Below are positions 1 to 6,515 of a DNA stretch of 7,818 nt, piece by piece; position 1 is the stretch's first letter; every line of letters begins with the position of its first letter. The stretch comes from Verrucomicrobiota bacterium (GTDB taxonomy: Bacteria > Verrucomicrobiota > Verrucomicrobiia > Chthoniobacterales > UBA10450): the NCBI GenBank assembly GCA_003221375.1, contig QHRI01000235.1, forward strand, positions 1 to 7,818. The letters run 5' to 3'. The notes under the pieces were generated by a model. It had not been told where the DNA came from. It saw nothing but the letters and a program-made list of their open reading frames with translations, and made no database searches. The position numbers and the translations under genes were made by a program.

Positions 1-181
1 CGAATTCAGGATCGGTCATGATTGTAGCTGGATTGGAATTCACCAGCACGACCTCATACCCTTCTTCGCGCAACGCCTTACACGCTTGCACGCCTGAATA
101 ATCAAATTCGCAGCCCTGCCCGATCACGATTGGACCGGAGCCGATCAGCAAGATTTTTTTGAGCTCGTTATTTCGCGGCAT
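1..181 (-). CDS. carB: Carbamoyl-phosphate synthase large subunit, N-terminal 60 codons (partial)
   Basis: The product is the ATP-dependent large subunit that, with the glutaminase CarA, makes carbamoyl phosphate for pyrimidine and arginine synthesis in the cytoplasm. Only the first 60 codons are present; the gene runs off the left edge. The visible protein begins [20 protein letters not shown] and continues through [10 protein letters not shown] (residues 21-30), [20 protein letters not shown] and MTDPEF. This is the highly conserved pre-ATP-grasp start of CarB, including the GSGPIVIGQ nucleotide-fold loop and the [11 protein letters not shown] strand. The ATG at 179-181 gives the usual family start; no clear Shine-Dalgarno precedes it. 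It lies 62 bp downstream of the sufE-like gene on the same strand, so co-transcription is possible. The identification is secure from sequence; operon membership is inferred. Confidence 0.96.
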   Translation of the reverse strand, partial: MPRNNELKKILLIGSGPIVIGQGCEFDYSGVQACKALREEGYEVVLVNSNPATIMTDPEF

Positions 182-243
182 CTGCGCCAGCGCGGACAGT
201 AAACGAAATCACGCTGTCGTCACGCGAGAATCGTAGATGAATG

Positions 244-699
244 TTACGCCACCTCCGCCATGCGTTGTCTGTCCAGCCACACCTTGCAGATGCTTTTGAT
301 GCGGGTGAGTACGTAATAGACAGTCTGGCTGCGGATGCGCACCAGCTCCGTACCGACGATTCGCCTGACAAAATCGCTTGGAAGATCGAGAATTTCCTGC
401 GGCGTTGAGCCCTCAAGTCCTTTGCAAAGAATCGCCGTCATGGAGCGAGTCAGTGTTTGCACCTCCGGGCCGAGCGTCATGCGAATGTGCGCTCCGCCGT
501 GTTCATCGACGCGCAAATAAACGCCCACCGTGTCTGTGCATTCCTCGTCTTTTCGGACATCGATGAGGTCGAAGTCCTCGCCCTCGCGCGGCCCCTGGTT
601 TTTCGCGTTGTCAGCGTAGGAAACAAGTGTCTCACGCCGCTCATCCTCGGGAAGCGATTCGAAGAGATTAATGATTTTGTTTAGCCTCGTTGGATACAT
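244..699 (-). CDS. sufE: SufE family cysteine-desulfuration protein
   Basis: SufE proteins accept persulfide sulfur from a cysteine desulfurase (SufS) on one conserved cysteine and pass it to Fe-S cluster assembly in the cytoplasm. The 151-residue protein has the family layout. It opens with a helix (residues 5-30, RLNKIINLFESLPEDERRE). The presumed acceptor Cys54 follows in DEECTDTVGVYLRV, matching the position of the GCQSQVW cysteine of E. coli SufE. Next come a beta-rich section and the LCKGLEGSTPQEILDL segment (91-106). A C-terminal helical part (RIRSQTVYYVLTRIKSICKV) ends the protein. The usual G-C-Q-S motif is replaced by E-E-C-T-D, so this is a divergent member and function is by family resemblance. 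No sufS or other suf gene is nearby; carB follows and mdh is divergent. Two further cysteines (92, 138) are present. The ATG at 697-699 is the only sensible start. Confidence 0.8.
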   Translation of the reverse strand: MYPTRLNKIINLFESLPEDERRETLVSYADNAKNQGPREGEDFDLIDVRKDEECTDTVGVYLRVDEHGGAHIRMTLGPEVQTLTRSMTAILCKGLEGSTPQEILDLPSDFVRRIVGTELVRIRSQTVYYVLTRIKSICKVWLDRQRMAEVA

Positions 700-763
700 C
701 GATACCCGTTAACCTATCACGGCTTTGGCTTTGCTCACCAAGGCGTTTATGGCTAATTGCATC

Positions 764-1747
764 ATGAAGACTCCAATTAAAGTCGCTGTAACTGGCGCTG
801 CCGGACAGATTGGTTACGCGCTTCTGTTTCGCATCGCCTCTGGACAGATGTTCGGGCCGGACCAACCGCTCACATTGCATTTGATTGAGATTCCCGCTGC
901 GCTCGGCGCGCTGGATGGCGTGGTGATGGAATTGCACGATTGCGCATTTCCGCTGCTCGAATCGGTTGTGCCGACTGCCGATCTCAATGAAGGCTTCCGC
1001 GACATTAATTGGGCGTTGCTGGTCGGAAGTGTGCCTCGTAAGGCCGGCATGGAACGAAAAGATTTACTGGGGATCAACGGCGAGATTTTCATCGGACAGG
1101 GCCAGGCGATCGAAAAAAACGCTGCTTCCGATGTGCGGGTGCTCGTCGTTGGAAATCCGTGCAATACGAATTGCCTGATTGCGATGAATAACGCGAGAGA
1201 AATCCCGCGTGACCGCTGGTTTGCAATGACCCGGTTGGACGAAAATCGTGCCCGCGCGCAGCTCGCACACAAAGCCGGTGTAAGCATTGGCTCCGTCACA
1301 AACATGACTATCTGGGGAAATCACTCCTCGACTCAGTACCCGGATTTCTATAACGCCAGAATCGACAATCGGCCCGCGAACGAAGTCATCGGGGACGAAA
1401 AATGGTTGAAGGAAGAATTCATCGCTACCGTACAACAGCGCGGAGCCGCAGTGATCAAAGCGCGGGGACTTTCGTCGGCCGGTTCCGCGGCAAACGCGGT
1501 CGTTGACACGGTCTTTTCGCTCACCAACAACACACCCGCGAACGACTGGCACAGCGTGGCGGTTTATTCCGATGGCAGCTATGACGTTGAGCAAGGATTG
1601 ATCTCGTCATTCCCAATTCGTGTGAACGGCGGAAAATGGGAAATCGTACCGGGATTACCGATCACTGACTTTAGTCGCGCGAAAATCGACGCATCCGTGG
1701 CGGAGTTGAAAGAAGAGAAATCCCTCGTTAGCGAATTAATTTCGTAA
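764..1747 (+). CDS. mdh: Malate dehydrogenase (NAD-dependent, cytosolic-type)
   Basis: The enzyme interconverts malate and oxaloacetate with NAD(H) in the TCA cycle. The 327-residue protein starts [17 protein letters not shown], with the dinucleotide-binding GAAGQIG loop at 11-17. Glu42 ends the second strand (LIEIP), which favours NAD over NADP; Thermus MDH also has EIP here. Substrate-binding arginines are Arg92 and Arg98 ([12 protein letters not shown]) and Arg162. Asn131 lies in GNPCNTN. The catalytic pair is Asp159 (TRLDENRA) and His187 ([12 protein letters not shown]). The tail [14 protein letters not shown] is typical. Length and motifs place it in the cytosolic/Thermus-like MDH subgroup rather than the short LDH-like bacterial group. 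I chose the ATG at 764 because it gives the family N-terminus. An in-frame ATG at 749 has a better AAGG site (740-743) and would add MANCI; a TTG at 725 is unlikely. It is transcribed divergently from sufE and no strong promoter is evident. Confidence 0.96.
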   Translation: MKTPIKVAVTGAAGQIGYALLFRIASGQMFGPDQPLTLHLIEIPAALGALDGVVMELHDCAFPLLESVVPTADLNEGFRDINWALLVGSVPRKAGMERKDLLGINGEIFIGQGQAIEKNAASDVRVLVVGNPCNTNCLIAMNNAREIPRDRWFAMTRLDENRARAQLAHKAGVSIGSVTNMTIWGNHSSTQYPDFYNARIDNRPANEVIGDEKWLKEEFIATVQQRGAAVIKARGLSSAGSAANAVVDTVFSLTNNTPANDWHSVAVYSDGSYDVEQGLISSFPIRVNGGKWEIVPGLPITDFSRAKIDASVAELKEEKSLVSELIS

Positions 1748-1846
1748 TATCCGGCGCGAGTCATTTCATCGGCCGAGAATAGTTACGCATTATATCTCCG
1801 GAGGTTGGGGAATTGATTTAATCACATCAGCGCGACGCTGCATCGA

Positions 1847-2602
1847 TTAACGTCGGCCGACGACGGTAAAAAGCGTGTGCGCTCGTCCGCGGTGATATTG
1901 TTGGTGTGTCAAAGTTTCGGATGTTTTGAATCCCATGACAGCCAGAAATTGAGTCAAAAACCGCGTGCTGAAATGCCACCAGGTATGCCAGAGAAAGTTC
2001 TGCGAAGTCGGCGCCAGACGGCAAATTGGTGCACCTTCCAGGTCCGGATAAAACATATCAGTGATAATGAGCGATGTGGCTTTTTCCCCGCATTGCTCAA
2101 TGATCCGGAGCGGGTCTCGGCAATGCAGCAGCACCGATGCCATCACGGCGATGTCGAATTTTCCAAGGGAAGAAGGCAAATCGTAAACATCGCCGTAATA
2201 CACCCTGGCCTTGGAATGTTGAACGGCGTGACTGAACCAATAGGAATTCTTCAAACGTTGCATCACTATTTGTCGTGGGCCAAACACCTCTTCCAACTTT
2301 GAAGCCGGATAGGGAACAAAATCCCAGCCGTGTTCCGCAGTCACTTCGACGGAAACCACTTCGGCGCCCCGCTTTTCCATCTCGAACGTGACAAAACCGC
2401 TGGCTGGACCGATTTCCAAAACGCGTTGCCCTGCAAACGCTACCTTCCCCAGGTAATCGTCCATTCCACGGCGTAAATCCCAATCTCCGGTGATGACCCC
2501 ATAACCGGGGAGCTCGACGGTGTGATAAAAATAGCAATCGGCGACGTCTTCTACCTTTTGCGGAACGGCAAAAATCTTGTCGTTGCTATGTTTTGATTGC
2601 AT
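1847..2602 (-). CDS. Class I SAM-dependent methyltransferase, CmoB/DUF1698-like entry motif
   Basis: This is a 251-residue SAM-dependent methyltransferase, last gene of the four-gene minus-strand cluster. Residues 26-44 (YHTVELPGYGVITGDWDLR) resemble the WYHTIEL-G-VTPG-DLR segment before the SAM fold in CmoB/DUF1698-like enzymes that also occur in sugar and glycopeptide clusters. Motif I is VLEIGPASGF (about 61-70). An acidic strand end lies in VVSVEV, and motif II-like GDVYDL is at about 137-142, followed by FDIAVMASVLLHCRDPL, the usual motif IV/V region. A His/Trp-rich stretch (FLWHTWWHF) near residue 207 and a final Rossmann strand (LFTVVGRR) follow. No membrane segment or signal peptide is present. 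The ATG at 2600-2602 overlaps the upstream gene by 17 bp, suggesting translational coupling; a TTG at 2611 would add three residues. The substrate is unknown: tRNA modification is possible by resemblance, but context favours a glycan or metabolite. Confidence 0.85.
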   Translation of the reverse strand: MQSKHSNDKIFAVPQKVEDVADCYFYHTVELPGYGVITGDWDLRRGMDDYLGKVAFAGQRVLEIGPASGFVTFEMEKRGAEVVSVEVTAEHGWDFVPYPASKLEEVFGPRQIVMQRLKNSYWFSHAVQHSKARVYYGDVYDLPSSLGKFDIAVMASVLLHCRDPLRIIEQCGEKATSLIITDMFYPDLEGAPICRLAPTSQNFLWHTWWHFSTRFLTQFLAVMGFKTSETLTHQQYHRGRAHTLFTVVGRR

Positions 2603-3296
2603 GGATGGCAACGGACGCGGGAAAGATCAGACTCGTTAGGCTTATTTCACGAAATCCAGCTTCGAAAATCTCGCACCAGAAATCGGCGCCGTATTCTTTT
2701 TGCACTACGCAATCTGCCCGTTCCACACCCGGTCTTCCGTGATAACTCGCAGGCAAGTCCTGCCTTGTGCGGGTCAGGCGGCCAATAACAATCGGGATGG
2801 TGTAAAACAAATGGCCTCCCGGCTTCAAAACACGCCGGGATTCTTCCAAAGCCCTCTTTGAATTTGGAACGTGCTCCAGAGTGTCGGAATGCAGAATGAC
2901 GTCGATCGATGAATCCGGAAAGCTCATTTGCTGGAGGTCGAGCTGCGGGAAGGAGTGGAGCGCATGTTTCGGAAGCGCCTGAAGGAAAGGCGACAAATTC
3001 TTGGCAGGATTGATTTCAATCACAGTGAGTTGTCGAATCCCTGGGTGGTTGCGACAGAAATCCTTCAAACTTCCGTCGAACCCGAACGCTTTGGTCATCG
3101 CCGCGGCCAGCGTCATCGTTCTCAGATTATTTTTGCAAGCCGTACAGCAAAATCCCTGCTGTAAATCGATGTAAGCGACTTCTTCGGGCGATAACTCCCA
3201 TTGCTCGATCAGTTCCGGCCAGAGTACTGGTTCGTGTGCGAACCGGTCGCCACCGCATACCGGGCAAATCTCCAAACTCGGTGAAGGCTCTCCCAT
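2586..3296 (-). CDS. Class I SAM methyltransferase with N-terminal four-cysteine (zinc-ribbon-like) module
   Basis: This 236-residue protein has two parts. The N-terminal part carries Cys11-x2-Cys14 (CPVCGGDRF) and a second knuckle at Cys50/Cys51-x2-Cys54 (QGFCCTACKNNLRT), the spacing of a zinc-ribbon; metal binding is inferred from that. Between them lies an acidic Trp-containing stretch (LWPELIEQWELSPEEVAYID), of a kind I recall in methyltransferases from polysaccharide clusters. The C-terminal part is a class I methyltransferase: VIEINPAKN (92-100) at the strand-1/2 region, LDLQQMSFPDSSIDVILHSD (119-138), the canonical LEHVPNSKRALEESRRVLKPGG (140-161) and LFYTIPIV. A glycine-rich motif I is not obvious, so SAM binding may be atypical. 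The ATG at 3296 follows an AGG four bases upstream and sits 5 bp after the previous gene's stop. The 3' end overlaps the next methyltransferase. The substrate is not identifiable. Confidence 0.85.
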   Translation of the reverse strand: MGEPSPSLEICPVCGGDRFAHEPVLWPELIEQWELSPEEVAYIDLQQGFCCTACKNNLRTMTLAAAMTKAFGFDGSLKDFCRNHPGIRQLTVIEINPAKNLSPFLQALPKHALHSFPQLDLQQMSFPDSSIDVILHSDTLEHVPNSKRALEESRRVLKPGGHLFYTIPIVIGRLTRTRQDLPASYHGRPGVERADCVVQKEYGADFWCEIFEAGFREISLTSLIFPASVAIHAIKT

Positions 3297-3301
3297 TCCG
3301 C

Positions 3302-4780
3302 CTAACGATTACCGATCGGCTTGACCAAGAGTCCCTGACCAGTGGGCAACGACAAAATTTTGATCCCTTTTTCCTGGGCAAACTGGTCCATCGCAATTTT
3401 CTGCGAAAGATACCCGTGGTACGCGTAGTCATCGAGAAGCACGAACGCTCCGGGGACGAGCCGCTCCCAGAAGCACTGGATCGCTGCAATCTCGGGCGGC
3501 GAACAATTCATGTCGAGGTGCAGGTAGGCAATCTTCTCCGCGCGGACCTGTGACAGAGTTTCGGGAATCGATCCTTCAATGAGAGAAACATTTTTCCATT
3601 GAGAAAAGTTCGCGCGCACTTCTTCGATTCCCTGAGCATAAAATCCCGAAGTCAGACTCTTCTTGTTCTTCTCCACCGCGCCTGAGGCTCTGTCTGCAGA
3701 TGAAACAAACCGTTCATCCAGGCCGCGAAAAGTATCCAACAGGTAAAAGTGCTTTCCCAGAGAATCCCAGTTCAGATAATCCATAATCGCGGACGAAAGA
3801 AAACCGCGGTTTACTCCGCACTCCACGAAGTCGCCTTCGAGTCGGGCGGCACAGGCAGCGGCCCACAGACCGATGTGGACCCGCCAGTGCCATCGGTAAT
3901 CGTCGCCCGCGGCGCGAATACCGCGCTGGTAAGCTTTTCGGAAAGCCGGGTCGTCCATGAATTCATGATTGTGAATCGACCGCAGGCCATCCTGATCGTA
4001 GACGTGGCCTTCCGCGTGCGAAAAATCGGCAGAAGCCGCTGGCGCTGCCGGAGTGATATTCCCTGCTTTGTTTCTGGTTAGCGCTTTCGCCAGTCCTGCA
4101 TTCCAAGTAAGAGGTTTGTTCCTCAACCATCCCGAGTCAAACTTTGGCGCGGCAAAAAGCGCCCATGTTTGTCTGGGATGTTTCCAATCTAAAAGTTCAA
4201 ATCGCAAACCGGCATCTGCGGCCGCCTGTCTCATTGTAGCTGGCCTGTAATTCACACATTCGGGATAGACCCAGCCCTTTGCGGGCGAGTCCTGCACCCC
4301 GGGTAAAAACGTGGCGACTAAAGCGCCGTCTTCAGTGAGTGAGCGCGATATTGCGGACAGCCAACCTTTGATTAGATCCAGTCCGCAGTGACTGAAAATC
4401 GACTGAGCCACCGCGAAATCGAATGACGTATTCGCTTGAGTAATTACTTCTGGCAAATCGGCAAAAAAGAACGTCGGACGTTTGATTTCCAACAATGCTT
4501 CGCCGAGCTCCCGCTTAATTCCTTCTTCCACCAGCCATTCATTTGGCTCAACGCCGAAATACTTTCCGCAATTCAGATAGGGAATCAGCAAGCGGCCGAC
4601 TCGAAGCGAACCGCATCCGACGTCGAGCAGCGAATGATGTTGCCGCAAACCAAGCGTAGTCAGGAGATTGAAAGTCATCGCCGCGATCAAATCGTAATCT
4701 TCGGGCGGACCGACATACGCGCGGTAGTGCGCGTCCCCGGGCTTGAGACCGGCGCCGAGACTTTCCTGCGTTAGATCCAT
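3302..4780 (-). CDS. Bifunctional methyltransferase: class I SAM domain fused to TylF/macrocin O-methyltransferase-like domain
   Basis: This 492-residue protein is two methyltransferases joined by an Ala/Pro-containing linker (about 213-265). Domain 1 (about 30-212) has motif I LLDVGCGSLRVGRLL (51-65), the acidic strand-2 end GVEPNEW (76-82), FADLPEV (106-112), FDFAVAQSIFSHCG (120-133) and LTEDGALVATFLPG (148-161). Domain 2 (about 275-490) matches the TylF/MycF/NovP sugar O-methyltransferase family: DFVECGVNRGFLS (317-329), LLDTFRGLDE (347-356), EGSIPETL (402-409), YLHLDMN (419-425) and LVPGAFVLLDDYAYHG (441-456). Asp423, Asp450 and Asp451 fit the metal-binding aspartates of that family, whose members methylate sugar hydroxyls on antibiotics. 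TylF-family enzymes are normally about 250 residues and stand alone, so the fusion is unusual. The start is the ATG at 4778-4780, one base after the sulfatase stop. Two methyl transfers on one substrate are plausible but inferred. Confidence 0.87.
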   Translation of the reverse strand: MDLTQESLGAGLKPGDAHYRAYVGPPEDYDLIAAMTFNLLTTLGLRQHHSLLDVGCGSLRVGRLLIPYLNCGKYFGVEPNEWLVEEGIKRELGEALLEIKRPTFFFADLPEVITQANTSFDFAVAQSIFSHCGLDLIKGWLSAISRSLTEDGALVATFLPGVQDSPAKGWVYPECVNYRPATMRQAAADAGLRFELLDWKHPRQTWALFAAPKFDSGWLRNKPLTWNAGLAKALTRNKAGNITPAAPAASADFSHAEGHVYDQDGLRSIHNHEFMDDPAFRKAYQRGIRAAGDDYRWHWRVHIGLWAAACAARLEGDFVECGVNRGFLSSAIMDYLNWDSLGKHFYLLDTFRGLDERFVSSADRASGAVEKNKKSLTSGFYAQGIEEVRANFSQWKNVSLIEGSIPETLSQVRAEKIAYLHLDMNCSPPEIAAIQCFWERLVPGAFVLLDDYAYHGYLSQKIAMDQFAQEKGIKILSLPTGQGLLVKPIGNR

Positions 4781-4781
4781 A

Positions 4782-6323
4782 TTACTTTATCCGCTTCAAG
4801 GTGGCGGGGTCTAAATCCTTCAATGCATCCTGTGGTGGATCTGGAAATCCAACGACCCCGCGTGAGCGATCGAATTGATAAATGCGCGTTCGTGGGCGCT
4901 CTCGGAAAGGAAACGCGCGCAGCTTTTGACCATCGAGGGCGTCTATCCCGGCGGGCACCTGGCAGGCTTGCACGCCCAATGCGTACAGCTCGTTCCTGAT
5001 CTTGGAAGCTGACGCGACACAGTTGGACAGTTCATTGGGATCTTGCCTGAGGTTGAAGAGTTGTTCCCGTCCGCCGTTTGCCATGAAGATGTATTTCCAC
5101 TCATCGGTAACCACCATGAGTTTGAAATCGTGTGAGCCAGGAGGTTCAACCATACCGACAAGATACTGGCGTCGCGCGCATTCACCTCGCAACATTTTGA
5201 GAACGTTCGTCCCCTCTCGCACGTCACACTCACCAGCAGCCTCGGTCGCGATTCCGAATAAGTCCGCAAGGCTGATCAATTCATTCTGGATAGTTCCCTT
5301 CGGCAGCATCGCCGGCCAACTCAGCAACAAGGGAACGCGGCATGCGGCCTCAAAAAAGTTCTGTTTTTGCCAGCCGTGATGATCCCCCAAGAGGTCGCCA
5401 TGATCCGAGAAAAAGCAGATAAGAACATTCTCCGAATTCGATCGCGCTTCGACGGCATCGAGGATTCGACCCAGGCAATGATCGAGATAGCTGATCTCGC
5501 CGTAGTAGCGTGCCTTCACGATGCGCGCCAGCGCCGGGTTGATTGCCTCTGCCCAAACGGCGTATCGCATGAACGGAATTTCTTGGTCAAGATGATCTTC
5601 CTCGACGCTGCCGAGAACGAGGTCCGGCATTCGGTCTGGATCGTACATCCGGTTGAAAGGAATTGGCGGAGCCAGCGGCGGATGCGGACCGACAAATGAT
5701 ATGAACCCAAAAAAAGGCTGCGAATCGTCTGACTTTGCAATTTCCTCTACGGCGCGGCCGGCGGTCCACCATTCGACGCCTAGCTCCGCCGGAAGCGGAC
5801 TGCGCTGTGGCAGGTAATACATCTCGGTTCGTTCCCCAAACGGTTGCTCCAGGAAATCAAACGCTGGGTGCTCCCGGGTCAGCCATGAACCGTAGTCGTC
5901 ACCTTCGCGCGCTGGGGGATGATAAGTTTCTTCACTGCGCCACAGCGTTTGGTAGCCGAGATCTTCATTCCAGGGATACGTATGGAACTTCCCGATTCCA
6001 AAAGTCCGATATCCCAGGCGCGACATTGAGCGTCCCAAATACGGGCCACAACGCGCTTCCATTTCAGCGGCCTGTCCCGCCGCCGGCTTTGGTTTTGCAT
6101 TGCTGAACGCGCGCGTCGTTATCGGTTCGCATCCTGTCCGGATGGTGTAGCGCGCTGGGATACAAACCGGACAGGTAGCATATGCATTGGAAAAGCTGAT
6201 GCCCCTGCGTACCAGCCGGTCGTGGTTAGGTGTATAAATGTGCGAGTTACCGAGTGCAGCGATGGTATCGAATCGCTGTTGATCGGTCATGATGAACAAT
6301 ATGTCCGGCCGGGTGGATGACAT
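4782..6323 (-). CDS. Sulfatase (type I, formylglycine-dependent), cytoplasmic-looking
   Basis: This is a 513-residue member of the alkaline-phosphatase-superfamily sulfatases, which hydrolyse sulfate esters (some relatives act on phosphonate or phosphodiesters). Numbering from the ATG: DILFIMTDQQR (7-17) holds the first metal-binding Asp; CIPAR (54-58), followed by YTIRTG, is the Cys-x-Pro-x-Arg site whose cysteine is converted to formylglycine; GKFHTYPW (111-118) supplies the conserved Lys/His; GPHPPLAPP is at about 212-220; and FFSDHGDLLGDHHGWQKQNFFE (304-325) contains the metal-binding Asp-His and the active-site Lys. The C-terminal subdomain includes WKYIFMANGGREQLFNLRQDP (409-429). No signal peptide or lipobox is visible, unlike most secreted glycan sulfatases. 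I chose the ATG at 6321-6323; an in-frame GTG at 6347 would add eight residues (MPPPPKTK) and neither has a good ribosome site. It heads a tight cluster with three methyltransferase genes. No maturase is in view, and the substrate is unknown. Confidence 0.88.
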   Translation of the reverse strand: MSSTRPDILFIMTDQQRFDTIAALGNSHIYTPNHDRLVRRGISFSNAYATCPVCIPARYTIRTGCEPITTRAFSNAKPKPAAGQAAEMEARCGPYLGRSMSRLGYRTFGIGKFHTYPWNEDLGYQTLWRSEETYHPPAREGDDYGSWLTREHPAFDFLEQPFGERTEMYYLPQRSPLPAELGVEWWTAGRAVEEIAKSDDSQPFFGFISFVGPHPPLAPPIPFNRMYDPDRMPDLVLGSVEEDHLDQEIPFMRYAVWAEAINPALARIVKARYYGEISYLDHCLGRILDAVEARSNSENVLICFFSDHGDLLGDHHGWQKQNFFEAACRVPLLLSWPAMLPKGTIQNELISLADLFGIATEAAGECDVREGTNVLKMLRGECARRQYLVGMVEPPGSHDFKLMVVTDEWKYIFMANGGREQLFNLRQDPNELSNCVASASKIRNELYALGVQACQVPAGIDALDGQKLRAFPFRERPRTRIYQFDRSRGVVGFPDPPQDALKDLDPATLKRIK

Positions 6324-6405
6324 TTTCGTTTTAGGCGGAGGCGGCACTGCAACTCAATTTAACAATGGGTCTAATCCAGATCTCCACCCGTCTCAAGAAT
6401 GGCGC

Positions 6406-6501
6406 TGTCATGTTGAGCGGGGCGAAACATCTCTGGTCCATTTCCGCTGGAATGGCCGGTCCAACCTTGATCCGAGATTCTTCGCTTTGCTCAGAATGAC
6501 A
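6406..6501. repeat. Nested palindromic repeat element downstream of purC
   Basis: This occupies half of the 192-bp gap between the sulfatase start and the purC stop. Outer arms 6406-6434 and 6473-6501 are imperfect inverted copies (21 of 29 positions match). Each arm is itself a hairpin. On the plus strand 6410-6430 pairs ATGTT with AACAT around GAGC-GGG-GCGA. On the minus strand 6497-6477 pairs ATTCT with AGAAT around GAGC-AAA-GCGA. The centre has a further 7-bp stem (6438-6444 with 6449-6455, one G-T pair). No ORF is credible here. It resembles dispersed intergenic repeats containing TGAGC-nnn-GCGA that I recall from many soil bacterial genomes. A role in mobility, transcription termination or mRNA 3'-end protection for purC is conjecture. 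Confidence 0.75.
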
Positions 6502-6515
6502 ATCTGTGATGTCTT

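Noticed and set aside
814..1594. Long minus-strand open frames inside mdh
   Set aside because: They are shadows of a clearly identified gene: no family resemblance and no start signals.
1828..1840. Small hairpin CAGCG-CGA-CGCTG in the convergent mdh/methyltransferase gap, possible terminator
   Set aside because: The stem is only 5 bp and no T-tract follows on either strand, so I cannot support a terminator. The rest of this 99-bp gap shows nothing clear.
1851..1862. Perfect 12-bp palindrome CGTCGGCCGACG
   Set aside because: It lies in the last codons of the methyltransferase gene (GTC-GGC-CGA-CGT before the stop) and has no loop or T-run. Chance in GC-rich coding sequence is the simpler reading.
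1847..2602. Naming the last methyltransferase cmoB (tRNA U34 carboxymethyltransferase)
   Set aside because: Only the entry motif resembles CmoB/DUF1698. The length is shorter than CmoB, and the context with a TylF-type enzyme and a sulfatase argues against a tRNA role.
4782..6323. Specific naming of the sulfatase as choline-sulfatase, arylsulfatase or phosphonate monoester hydrolase
   Set aside because: The visible motifs are shared across the superfamily. I could not see a subfamily-specific feature, so only the family name is given.
6324..6405. TTGAGA on the minus strand upstream of the sulfatase as a -35 box
   Set aside because: No acceptable -10 sequence lies at the right distance (TAGACC is the best), so a promoter call is not supportable.
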